64,000 nucleotides of DNA. It comes from Planctomycetaceae bacterium (GTDB lineage Bacteria > Planctomycetota > Planctomycetia > Pirellulales > Pirellulaceae). The notes beneath the pieces were generated by a model. It was not told where the DNA came from and searched no databases. It was given only the letters and a program-made list of their open reading frames with translations. The DNA lies in NCBI GenBank assembly GCA_024642205.1, contig JAHEBQ010000002.1:1-64000 (forward strand), written 5' to 3'. A program made the translations under genes and the position numbers. This document shows, one piece after another, positions 1-8,494 of the stretch (the stretch's first letter is position 1; the number at the start of each line of letters is the position of its first letter).

Positions 1-561
1 CAGACGCCTGGCCGTCGTGTTGCTGCTGAAGAAAACGTCGATGCGAACGGAAGGGTCGACGACCCATCGTGGCACGCCAGCGCTGGTGACCGCACGCTAT
101 CGAACACCCATTTGGATCAAATCGGCAAGGCCGACGCAACCAGGTCAACCGCAGACCCGACCGCCCGGCTGGCGTATTGGATCAATGCCTGCAACGCCCT
201 GACAGTCGAAAGCATCCTCCGCATCTATCCCACGACAAGTATTGGCAATCATGCGGCGAAACTGATTGGATTCAACATTTGGAAGAACCGGAAACTGACG
301 TCTGGCGATCAGCAAGTGAATCTCGATCATCTCAAACGTGCAATATCGAAAGCTCGGATTCGAGCCGGGATTGGCCAGCCAATCCGAGAGGCCATCCGAT
401 TCACCGGGGTCGCCTTTTTTCTCGCACGACGAATTCACGCGATGGAAGGCAATCGCAAGATACCTCATCGCAAGTTTCCGGTTGGTTCGATCGGCTTCGC
501 TTCCGGTATCAGATGTTTCCAGTACATTTGGGGGTTATCAAGAATCCCCTTGGTAATGTAG
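1..561 (+). pseudogene. DUF547 domain protein, 5' cut by window edge, 3' degenerate
   Basis: The frame is open from base 1. It carries the DUF547 signature: a VDANGRVD-like segment, then LAYWINACNALTVESIL (about positions 166-216), then GFNIWK and a NLDHLKRAI stretch matching the usual SLDDIEH element (to about 345). DUF547 proteins are exported or envelope proteins of unknown activity. After about base 350 the expected PRIHFA...CP block is missing in all three forward frames, and the open frame continues with unrelated residues into the 3' end of the convergent ATPase gene (97 bp overlap). I therefore read it as a gene that lost its C-terminal half, by deletion or rearrangement. The alternative is a divergent family member with an unfamiliar C-terminus. 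The start lies outside the window. Confidence 0.5.
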
Positions 562-1262
562 TAGTGCGACGTCTCTTCCAATGCAATCGGAGCCAGCGGG
601 GATTCGTCAAAATTCAAAATAGTTGCCCCCGGAAACGTCAGCAGTATTGGCGAGTGGGTCGCGATGATAAATTGACTCTTCCCGTCTGCCACTCGGTCCG
701 CGATCAGCGCCAACAGCGTCAACTGACGCTGCGGTGAGAGTGCCGACTCGGGTTCGTCCAGCAGAAAGAGCCCTTCGCTGAGTCGGTTTTGCATCAGTTC
801 AAGAAACGACTCACCGTGAGATCGGGTATGCAACGACCGGCCGCCGTAAGCCTGATAGGGATCTCCCAAAAAATCCGGGTCTTGAGCACGCAGGTCCAGC
901 AACGTTGCAAACTGGGCGTAAAATTCGGCCCGGAAAAAGTACCCATCGCGAGGTCGTTGGGTAAACACAGGCGCAAGTTCCCGGGCCAGTTCGCTTTCCT
1001 TTTCAGGTCCAAAAAAATCTCCGTTTTCTTGGCGGCTTCCACCGCTCACCGGCAATCGGCAAAGCGCAGCGATCGCTTCGATCAGCGTTGATTTACCACT
1101 TCCGTTTTCGCCAACAAAAAATGCCACCGATGACGGCAATTCCAGTTCGAATTCGCCAAGCCACGGGAGATTGAAAGGAAATCGGTCCGGACTTTGAAAT
1201 CCGGAATCACGAAACTGAACTCCGGCGAGGTAGGGCGGACGGTGGATTTGCGATTTGGCCAT
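465..1262 (-). CDS. AAA family ATPase (ABC-like, predicted ATP-binding protein)
   Basis: The 265-residue soluble protein has a Walker A GENGSGKST at residues 51-59, a signature-like SHGES around 148-152, a Walker B FLLDEPE around 166-172 and a switch histidine in ATHSP near 203. This arrangement is that of single-domain ABC/SMC-like ATPases annotated as 'AAA family ATPase', with a short lid between Walker A and signature. There are no membrane segments. The partner and substrate are not evident: the neighbours are a DUF547 remnant (convergent) and a divergently placed sugar kinase, neither obviously related. The start ATG at 1262 begins about 48 residues ahead of the Walker strand, as usual for the family. 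The ATPase call is secure; the biological role is unknown. Confidence 0.85.
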   Translation of the reverse strand: MAKSQIHRPPYLAGVQFRDSGFQSPDRFPFNLPWLGEFELELPSSVAFFVGENGSGKSTLIEAIAALCRLPVSGGSRQENGDFFGPEKESELARELAPVFTQRPRDGYFFRAEFYAQFATLLDLRAQDPDFLGDPYQAYGGRSLHTRSHGESFLELMQNRLSEGLFLLDEPESALSPQRQLTLLALIADRVADGKSQFIIATHSPILLTFPGATILNFDESPLAPIALEETSHYYITKGILDNPQMYWKHLIPEAKPIEPTGNLR

Positions 1263-1726
1263 GGTACGATCTTGGCAGGTGTGCGATCGAGCAACGATTC
1301 AACTTCGGAATCGACAGGATACCCGGAAGTCACTGATCCGGAAAACCATATTCTCTGTTTCCAAGCCGGCAAGACATCGCCAGCAAGCTGGAAACCGAAG
1401 CTGGAAACGGAAGCTGGAAACGAAACCGGAACCGGTGAAATCAAACCAAGCAGTAGTTGTTTGTTACGCTGAGCCTGTCGGGTTATTTTGACATGAACTG
1501 GCATCATGTCGGATCTTTATCGAGAGAAATTGCTGCTTTCGATTTGAAGTCCATTGGGTCACCCCAGTTCGGAGTTTCAGGATCGCGAATCGCTGCACCA
1601 GGAATTCCCGGAACCCATCGTTCACTGTCGCCTGGAGGCCGGTTTACCGGCGCTTGCGAGTTTACCGTTGAGCGATAAGCTGTTGGTTCGGGTCGGAATC
1701 TTCTTCCAATTTTCAGAAAAACGCAA
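1263..1726. other. Divergent intergenic region, no gene seen
   Basis: This 464-bp stretch separates two divergent genes. Open frames here are short and have no recognisable family or coding character. Around 1389-1440 the element GCTGGAAAC occurs several times as a degenerate tandem (GCTGGAAACCGAAGCTGGAAA and following), possibly simple slippage. No convincing promoter pair could be assigned. Confidence 0.5.
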
Positions 1727-3250
1727 ATGGCAACCAAAGGCTACATCGGAATCGACGCGGGCACCCAGGGTTTATCCATTATCTTCACCGATGAGGCATT
1801 GAACGTCCTGGGAACGGGTGAAAGTGACTACGAAATGGTCGCAGGGCTCGAAGCAGGATGTTATGAACAACTTCCGGCAGACTGGGACTCGGCACTCGGG
1901 TCGGCGATGGCGCAGCTTCGCGCCAACCTGCGCGACGAGATAGATGTCCTGGCAATCGGGATCTCCGGGCAGATGCACGGTGAAGTTCTTGCCGGTGCTG
2001 ATGGTCAGTCGCTGGGTCCGGCTCGGCTGTGGTGCGATGTGCGGAACGAACCTGAAGGCAACGAACTCACGGAAGCATTCAACGTCAAGATGCCCAAACG
2101 AATTACTTCCGCGCGTTGGCTCTGGACGACTCGAAACCGAGTCGAGATTGCGCGGCAAGCGAAACACATGACGACACCGGCGGGCTGGATAGCGTTCCAG
2201 TTGACAGGGCAATGGAATTTGGGAATTGGTGATGCGGCAGGGATGTTTCCTATTGATCAATCGACTTTGGACTACGACACAGCGCTATTGGAAAAATTTG
2301 ACGCCATCGCGGGCGGACCCGTCTCCCTCAAACAGCTACTGCCGTCAGTTCGTCGAGCAGGAGAAGATGGCGGAACGCTCAATCACCAAGGGGCAGCGAT
2401 GCTGGGACTCCCCGCAGGTATTCCCGTGGCGCCGGCCGAAGGGGATCAACCAGCGGCGCTTGCCGGGTCTCTAATTGGAAATGCGGGCATGGTTTCCTGC
2501 AGCTTTGGTACATCGGTTTGCGCGAACTCAGTCGGCGACCGGAAGTTCGAAGGGGTCAGCCAGGCCGTGGACCACTTCTGTGCGCCTGATGGCAAGCCGA
2601 TCAACATGGTCTGGATTCGAAACGGGACCACGTTCATGAATAGTGTCGTCGAGATGTTCGGAATGGCGATCGGGGGCGACCGGAATGCCGGATTTGCGTC
2701 CGTGATCCCGCAGCTACTGAAATCGGATCCGGATTGTGGTGGCTTACTGGCGTTACCTTTCATGGACGACGAACCGGGGATCGGCGTCAGCCGAGGCGGC
2801 TCAGCATTACTGGTTGGACTCAATCCGGAAAACGCGACGCCGGGCAACGCGGTCAAATCGGCATTACTCTCGACAATCTTCAACCTTCGAATCGGCAGTG
2901 AAGTGCTCGACAGGCAGGGCTTTCCGCGAACCGAACTGGTCCTGTCCGGCGGTCTGACAAAAACGCCGGAGCTCGGGCAAATCCTGGCCGACGTATTTGG
3001 CGTACCCGTCAAACTGCTCGATAGCGCGGAAGAAGGGACGGCCTGGGGGGCCGCATTGCTGGCGAAATTTCGCCGGAGGACATTCGAAGGTCAAACCGGA
3101 GACTGGGCCAAATTCCTGGACGAGCATTCCAGCAAGAATCAAATACGTTTTGAACCCAGTCCCGACGCCGTGGCAAAATACGAAGCAGTTTACCAACGTT
3201 ACCGGAAACTCGTTGACGCCCAGCCCGCAATCGATTCCGCCATCCATTGA
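1727..3250 (+). CDS. xylB: Xylulokinase-type FGGY carbohydrate kinase
   Basis: The enzyme phosphorylates a ketopentose such as D-xylulose with ATP, feeding the pentose phosphate pathway. The 507 residues match the usual FGGY length. The N-terminal phosphate loop is GIDAGTQG (8-15). The xylulokinase-like substrate element ISGQMHG is at 79-85. A catalytic-type Asp lies in AEGDQPAA (Asp240). The C-terminal FGGY half has SGGLTKTPELGQILADVFG. It stands alone, with no xylose isomerase or transporter beside it, so substrate assignment rests on the QMHG motif. Related FGGY enzymes (ribulokinase, gluconokinase, glycerol kinase) lack that motif. The start ATG gives the typical residues before the first beta strand. 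The family is certain, the exact sugar less so. Confidence 0.85.
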   Translation: MATKGYIGIDAGTQGLSIIFTDEALNVLGTGESDYEMVAGLEAGCYEQLPADWDSALGSAMAQLRANLRDEIDVLAIGISGQMHGEVLAGADGQSLGPARLWCDVRNEPEGNELTEAFNVKMPKRITSARWLWTTRNRVEIARQAKHMTTPAGWIAFQLTGQWNLGIGDAAGMFPIDQSTLDYDTALLEKFDAIAGGPVSLKQLLPSVRRAGEDGGTLNHQGAAMLGLPAGIPVAPAEGDQPAALAGSLIGNAGMVSCSFGTSVCANSVGDRKFEGVSQAVDHFCAPDGKPINMVWIRNGTTFMNSVVEMFGMAIGGDRNAGFASVIPQLLKSDPDCGGLLALPFMDDEPGIGVSRGGSALLVGLNPENATPGNAVKSALLSTIFNLRIGSEVLDRQGFPRTELVLSGGLTKTPELGQILADVFGVPVKLLDSAEEGTAWGAALLAKFRRRTFEGQTGDWAKFLDEHSSKNQIRFEPSPDAVAKYEAVYQRYRKLVDAQPAIDSAIH

Positions 3251-3536
3251 CAGTCCAAGGTCGAGCATGGGAGCCGTAGAAAGAGATTCAACCATGATGA
3301 CATCTATCATGGCCAATCAAAAACGTGCCCTTGATTTTGCGGGTTGGCGGTAAAATGAGTTTCACGATCCGTGACAGAAACGCCTGACGGAACGCCAACG
3401 ACCCAAGCAGATTGGGAGGCTCAACGGCATGGAGTGGAAATTTCTGAAATCCTTCGTCATGGATCTGGAAAATTCCGGCCGGAGCCATCCGCCAGACAGC
3501 CCATTCAGTTCAACGCCGTTCGACCGGGTAATCCGT

Positions 3537-4631
3537 TCAGGTTTTCTTCAAAGCCGACCGGAATGCTGCCACGGCCTCAGCGGGATTTTCGGCGTTTGCG
3601 ACTGCCGCTCCCACTGCGACGCGGCTTAAGCCCGATTCAACAATGCCATCGACGTTTTTCAAACTGATTCCGCCAATCGCGAACACAGGAAGCCGGATCT
3701 CTGCCGCGACCTCGCGGACGAGATCCAAACCAACATGGGTATCGAATTGTTTGGTTGTCGATGAAAACACGGGGCCGACGCCAAGATAGTTGGCACCATC
3801 GAGCACGGCCTGCCGAGCCTGCCCAATGGAATGCGCCGAGACGCCAATCATTTTTGTCGCGCCAACGATTCGTCGCGCGTCGCTGACGGTCAGGTCTTCC
3901 TGTCCGAGGTGAACGCCGTCCGCGTTGACGGCAACCGCCAAATCGGCCCGGTCATTCATGATGAATTTCGTTTTGGTGCCGCGTGTCCATCTGGCCAAAG
4001 CCCGACCGGTTTCGACCAACTGCCGATCGTTAAGGGCTTTGTCTCTCAGCTGAATCAGACTGACTTCCGATTGAATCAATTGGCCGACTCGCGTTTCCAA
4101 GTCGCCACCGGCATCGATCAAGACATACAAATTGGCATCGACCAGATTTTGCAAACTGAACACCGTCGTCAAAATGGCCTTCTCAAGCGTGTAGGATCGA
4201 TAGCGGATTTGTTCGACCTGCCTGGCCGTCTCGGCGTTGAGCGACTTCGAAAATTCCTCAATCGTTCGAATCGCTTGTTGGGCGCGACCGAAGTTCGCTT
4301 GAATTATTCCGCCAGACGGTTTCTGCTTTGGGTCGAAGCACGGATGATCGCTGGCATCGGCATCCGGAATTCCACGATCGTATTCCGTTCGTGTTTGAAT
4401 CGTTGTCCCGACATCTCCAGCAGTATCTCGCGCAGCAATTCGCTGCAGGGGATCGATGGAAGCAACGGACTGGGTCAGATCGTGCCTCAGCTGTTTCAAT
4501 TGCCGCGACAAGTGCGCGTCCCCGAGCACCATCCGAGCGTAATCTTCGACCACGCGAATCCCTTCGCCTGCCCGGTTGATGGCGGCGTCCAGGATTCGAA
4601 ACACAGAATTTCCAAAATGTTTGTCTGTCAT
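3537..4631 (-). CDS. thiE: Bifunctional ThiD2-ThiE thiamine phosphate synthase
   Basis: ThiE joins HMP pyrophosphate and thiazole phosphate to thiamine phosphate. The C-terminal half is a classic ThiE TIM barrel: LIQLRDKAL, the FIMNDRADLAVAVNADGVHLGQEDL block, IGVSAHS, YLGVGPVF and FAIGGIS. Ahead of it sits a domain of about 140 residues beginning with RILDAAINRAGEGIRVVEDYA, which is the ThiD2 family (PF17792), proposed to be an alternative HMP-phosphate kinase. The fusion would thus carry two successive steps. The open frame extends to an ATG at 4703, but the Met at 4631 lies just before conserved sequence and is preferred (364 residues). It is convergent with the sugar kinase and alone among thiamine genes here. 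Confidence 0.88.
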   Translation of the reverse strand: MTDKHFGNSVFRILDAAINRAGEGIRVVEDYARMVLGDAHLSRQLKQLRHDLTQSVASIDPLQRIAARDTAGDVGTTIQTRTEYDRGIPDADASDHPCFDPKQKPSGGIIQANFGRAQQAIRTIEEFSKSLNAETARQVEQIRYRSYTLEKAILTTVFSLQNLVDANLYVLIDAGGDLETRVGQLIQSEVSLIQLRDKALNDRQLVETGRALARWTRGTKTKFIMNDRADLAVAVNADGVHLGQEDLTVSDARRIVGATKMIGVSAHSIGQARQAVLDGANYLGVGPVFSSTTKQFDTHVGLDLVREVAAEIRLPVFAIGGISLKNVDGIVESGLSRVAVGAAVANAENPAEAVAAFRSALKKT

Positions 4632-4884
4632 GAATTGAAGGATGGCTGCCAGATTGACACATGCGGTGTCTCGTTTGTCATCATTGAGGACCAATTCAGT
4701 CACTCAATGGCCAGCCGCTGTGACACCACCGAGTTTGGAACGGGATTGGCGTGTTGCCCCATGATAGCGGTCGATCATTTGAAACCGGAGACGAGGTTCG
4801 CCCCAACTTGAACGTGAATCGGTTGAAATTCGACAAAAAAACCTTTTTCGCGGAATCCGATCAATTCTCCTTGTTTGATTGCGA

Positions 4885-4913
4885 TTGACGTATTTTGCTT
4901 GGAGATTGATACT
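4885..4913 (+). promoter_or_regulatory. Candidate sigma-70 promoter for the TPR-clpC pair
   Basis: TTGACG at 4885-4890 and GATACT at 4908-4913 are separated by 17 bp, in AT-rich sequence about 90 bp ahead of the TPR gene. It is a reasonable match to sigma-70 consensus found by eye. No start site data exist. Confidence 0.4.
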
Positions 4914-5005
4914 TAAATAGTGCATGGAAGCCTGAGTGGTGCAAATTTCGAGCTGCTTGTCAGTTTTCAGCTGTTATTTATAGATAGGGAAATCGGAGAG
5001 CACCT

Positions 5006-5683
5006 ATGCGGTGGGGTCCATTAATGCTGTGTGGCTGGCCGGGACTGCCTGGTCTTTGGTATCGGGGACAAATGTCGTCGCTACTGGTGGCTGTTGGATT
5101 TTCGATACTGTTGAACTTGGCACTGGTTTCGAGCTTTTTGTGGCGTTGGTCTTTGGGGGAAACCTTTCCGCTTGTCGCGTGGCCGATGATTTTCCTTATC
5201 TGGAGCACATCGACGTGGGTGGCTTACCACCGATTGTCTGACGTGATGTCAGTGCCATCGAGCGAAAAAGTTGCCGATCCGGAACGGCCCGACACCTTGT
5301 TTATTCAAGCACAACGCGAATACTTAAGGGGTCACTGGGAAGAGGCGGAATCGCTGTTGCGACGGCGAATTGCGAATGCACCTCGGGATGTGGAAACCAG
5401 GTTGCTTTTGGTAACGTTGTATCGACACACCCGTCGGCTGGATCAGGCCCGCGTTCAACTGAGTGAGATGCAGCGGTATGACGAAGCCCTTGAATGGGAT
5501 TTTGAAGTCGACCGTGAACGACAACTGATCGAGTTGATTGAACGGCACGACGCTGCCGAACAACTGGCTGATCTGAATGAAGAACAACTGGAAACCGTGA
5601 GGCCACCCAACAACGATGGCATCATCCGAGTCAACAAGGCGGATGGGTCTGATTTGACAAACGGACAACAATACGCTGCTTGA
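5006..5683 (+). CDS. Membrane-anchored TPR-like protein upstream of clpC
   Basis: The 225 residues have two hydrophobic spans near the N-terminus (about 23-43 and 50-71), then a soluble domain with a tetratricopeptide-like pair: AQREYLRGHWEEAESLLRR and LLLVTLYRHTRRLDQARVQ. It ends in an acidic, helical tail. I infer an inner-membrane protein with a cytoplasmic TPR scaffold for protein-protein contacts. The start at 5006 has a good GGAGAG ribosome site 5-7 bases upstream; an internal Met at 5072 would still keep both spans. It precedes clpC by 85 bp on the same strand, so cotranscription is likely and an adaptor or substrate role for ClpC is conceivable, but nothing in the sequence proves that. 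The precise family is not recognised. Confidence 0.7.
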   Translation: MRWGPLMLCGWPGLPGLWYRGQMSSLLVAVGFSILLNLALVSSFLWRWSLGETFPLVAWPMIFLIWSTSTWVAYHRLSDVMSVPSSEKVADPERPDTLFIQAQREYLRGHWEEAESLLRRRIANAPRDVETRLLLVTLYRHTRRLDQARVQLSEMQRYDEALEWDFEVDRERQLIELIERHDAAEQLADLNEEQLETVRPPNNDGIIRVNKADGSDLTNGQQYAA

Positions 5684-5768
5684 TCAAAACGAACTATCAC
5701 TAAAATCCAAACCAAATCCTGAGTTGATTCGATTACCGAAGACAACAGGTTGAACGAGGGGATAAACT

Positions 5769-8357
5769 ATGTACGAACGCTTTACCGACCGCGCCCGCAA
5801 GGTCATGCAATTGGCCAACCAGGAAGCGCAGCGTTTCAACCATGAATACATCGGAACCGAGCACATGCTGCTGGGTCTCGTCAAAGAAGGTACCGGTGTT
5901 GCGGCAAACGTGCTCAAAAACCTTGACGTCGATCTTCGCAAGATCCGTTTGGAAGTTGAAAAACTTGTTCAAAGCGGTCCGGAAATGATCACGATGGGCA
6001 AACTGCCTCAAACGCCCCGGGCCAAGAAAGTCATCGAGTATTCGATGGAAGAAGCCCGCAACCTGAATCACAATTTCGTTGGTACCGAACATATCCTGCT
6101 GGGGCTGCTTCGCGAGCAGGAAGGGGTTGCTGCCCAAGTCCTCATGAACCTTGGATTGAAACTCGAGGAAGTCCGAGAGGAAGTACTGAACCTGCTCGGC
6201 AATGGGCTTGAAGGTGGCGAAGGTGCCGAACGCGGTGGCCGCGAAGGTACCGGCAGCAGCGAAGGCGGCGAACGCAAACAGGGTGGCAAGTCAAAGACCC
6301 CCGCGCTGGATAGTTTTGGCCGCGATCTAACCGAACTGGCAAAACAGGGCAAGCTCGACCCTGTCATCGGACGCGCCAATGAAATTGAGCGGGCCATCCA
6401 GGTACTTTGCCGGCGGACCAAGAACAACCCGGTCCTGCTCGGTGAAGCAGGTGTCGGAAAAACTGCGATTGTCGAGGGTTTTGCACAACTCGTCGTCTCG
6501 GGTGACGTTCCCGAAATCCTGGCGGATAAACGGATCGTTGTGCTTGACCTCGCGATGATGGTCGCTGGCACGAAATATCGCGGCCAGTTCGAAGAACGCA
6601 TCAAAGCGGTCATGAACGAGGTGCGTCGCGCCAAGAACACCATCTTGTTTATCGACGAACTCCATACGCTGGTGGGTGCCGGAGGCGCCGAGGGAGCGAT
6701 CGATGCCGCCAATGTACTCAAACCGGCCTTGGCACGCGGTGAAATCCAGTGCATCGGTGCCACGACGCTCGACGAATATCGAAAATACATCGAGAAAGAC
6801 AACGCGTTGGCTCGACGATTCCAGGAAATCATCGTCGAACCGACGTCCAATGAGGAGACGATTTCGATCCTCAGAGGACTCCGAAAACGTTACGAAGAAC
6901 ATCATCGCGTTCAAATCACGGACGACGCCGTTTCGGCGGCAGTGGACCTGTCCAGCCGTTACATTACCGGACGATGCCTGCCTGATAAGGCGATCGACGT
7001 GATCGACGAAGCCGGCGCCCGGGTCCGGCTTCGCACCATGAGTCGTCCACCAGATTTGAAAGAAATCGATGAAGACATCGAACGTCTGAACAAGGAAAAA
7101 GAAGACGCCGTTGCAAATCAGGATTTTGAAAAAGCTGCCAGTCTGCGCGATCAAGCCGATAAACTTCGCAAGAAAAAGGACCAGATCAAACGCGAATGGC
7201 GCGAAAAATCCCAATTGACCGACGGGGTCGTTGATGAAGAAGTCGTGGCTGAAGTCATTTCCAAGATGACCGGCGTTCCATTGACACGGCTTTCAACCGA
7301 AGACTCAATGCGTTTGATGAAGATGGAAGAGGAATTGCACAAGAAGGTCGTCAGCCAGGACGCCGCCGTCACGGCAATCTCCAAAGCCGTTCGCCGGAGT
7401 CGGAGTGGACTGAAAGATCCGCGGCGACCGATCGGTTGTTTCATGTTCGCCGGCCCGACCGGTGTCGGTAAAACGTTGTTGTCCAAGGCACTGGCCGAGT
7501 TCATGTTCGGAGATGAGGATGCTTTGGTCGCGATCGACATGTCCGAGTACATGGAAAAACACAACCTCAGCCGCTTGATCGGCGCGCCTCCCGGATACGT
7601 GGGTTACGAAGAAGGCGGTCAGTTGACGGAAAAAATTCGCCGCCGACCCTATTCTGTCGTCCTGCTGGATGAAATCGAAAAGGCTCATCCGGACATTTTC
7701 AACATGCTCTTGCAGGTCATGGAGGAAGGCCGACTGACCGACAGTTTCGGTCGCAACATCGATTTCCGAAATGTGATCCTGATCATGACAACCAATGTGG
7801 GTGCTCATGCGATCAAGAACGAATCGCATTTTGGATTACCCGGCGCAGGCGAAGACCAGTCGTTCGAAGGAATGAAAACCCGTGTCTATGACGAAATCAA
7901 CAAAGCGTTTCGACCCGAGTTCCTGAATCGCCTTTCGGAGACTCCAATTATCTTCCGTCACCTTGAGAAGAAAGACCTGCAACTCGTGATCGACTTTGAA
8001 TTGTCGAAAATCCGCGAACGACTTGCCGAACGCGGCTACGAACTGACGCTCACCAGCGATGCCAAGGAGTTCCTGATCAAGAAGGGAACCGACCTTGAAT
8101 ACGGAGCCAGGCCACTTCGTCGTGCGCTCGAAAATTACGTTGAAGACACGTTGTCCGAAGAACTGCTCAAGGGCACATTCCAGGGCAAAAACAAGATCGT
8201 CGTCGACGCTGTTCGCAACGAAAACGGCAAGATCAAGAGTCTGAAGTTCGATAGCGAATTTGTCCCACCGACAGAAAAACCACCGGCAGAAGAAACCGTC
8301 GGCGTGGGTGTCGAGGACAACAGCCCTGATGATGCCGGAGGTGAAACGGAGGATTAA
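5769..8357 (+). CDS. clpC: ATP-dependent Clp protease ATPase subunit ClpC
   Basis: ClpC is a HSP100 unfoldase that feeds proteins to ClpP. The 862 residues show the whole architecture: the double Clp-N repeat (1-145, with [11 protein letters not shown] and [11 protein letters not shown]), a Gly/Glu-rich linker (about 150-180), AAA-1 with Walker A GEAGVGKT at 225-232, an UVR-type coiled-coil middle domain near 430-470 (DQDFEKAA-like [14 protein letters not shown]), and AAA-2 with Walker A GPTGVGKT at 562-569. A C-terminal D2-small domain (YGARPLRRA) and an acidic tail follow. The UVR middle domain separates it from ClpB and ClpA. The start has a strong ribosome site (GAGGGGAT). clpP is not in the window. 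Confidence 0.97.
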   Translation: MYERFTDRARKVMQLANQEAQRFNHEYIGTEHMLLGLVKEGTGVAANVLKNLDVDLRKIRLEVEKLVQSGPEMITMGKLPQTPRAKKVIEYSMEEARNLNHNFVGTEHILLGLLREQEGVAAQVLMNLGLKLEEVREEVLNLLGNGLEGGEGAERGGREGTGSSEGGERKQGGKSKTPALDSFGRDLTELAKQGKLDPVIGRANEIERAIQVLCRRTKNNPVLLGEAGVGKTAIVEGFAQLVVSGDVPEILADKRIVVLDLAMMVAGTKYRGQFEERIKAVMNEVRRAKNTILFIDELHTLVGAGGAEGAIDAANVLKPALARGEIQCIGATTLDEYRKYIEKDNALARRFQEIIVEPTSNEETISILRGLRKRYEEHHRVQITDDAVSAAVDLSSRYITGRCLPDKAIDVIDEAGARVRLRTMSRPPDLKEIDEDIERLNKEKEDAVANQDFEKAASLRDQADKLRKKKDQIKREWREKSQLTDGVVDEEVVAEVISKMTGVPLTRLSTEDSMRLMKMEEELHKKVVSQDAAVTAISKAVRRSRSGLKDPRRPIGCFMFAGPTGVGKTLLSKALAEFMFGDEDALVAIDMSEYMEKHNLSRLIGAPPGYVGYEEGGQLTEKIRRRPYSVVLLDEIEKAHPDIFNMLLQVMEEGRLTDSFGRNIDFRNVILIMTTNVGAHAIKNESHFGLPGAGEDQSFEGMKTRVYDEINKAFRPEFLNRLSETPIIFRHLEKKDLQLVIDFELSKIRERLAERGYELTLTSDAKEFLIKKGTDLEYGARPLRRALENYVEDTLSEELLKGTFQGKNKIVVDAVRNENGKIKSLKFDSEFVPPTEKPPAEETVGVGVEDNSPDDAGGETED

Positions 8358-8383
8358 GTTCGCGTTCGGCCAACGAAAAAACG

Positions 8384-8414
8384 AAAGCCTCGGCGTGCGG
8401 CCGAGGCTTTTTTT
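8384..8414 (+). terminator. Rho-independent terminator after clpC
   Basis: The stem GCCTCGGC / GCCGAGGC (8387-8394 with 8400-8407, loop GTGCG) is extended by AAA/TTT pairs and followed by a run of T to 8414. It lies 27 bp after the clpC stop codon. Confidence 0.9.
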
Positions 8415-8494
8415 ATACAAAATTCAGGCGGTTTGGATTGACGTTCCGAATCGTCGAATTGCCGGAAACCACCATCACTCCCGGAGGCGATTGG

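Noticed and set aside
3831-4811. 326-residue plus-strand ORF opposite thiE
   Set aside because: It is the antisense shadow of a conserved enzyme; the minus strand carries the ThiD2-ThiE motifs and the plus frame has no family resemblance.
6068-7214. Long minus-strand ORFs opposite clpC
   Set aside because: These are common shadows of G+C-rich coding sequence; translations are compositionally odd and no family is seen.
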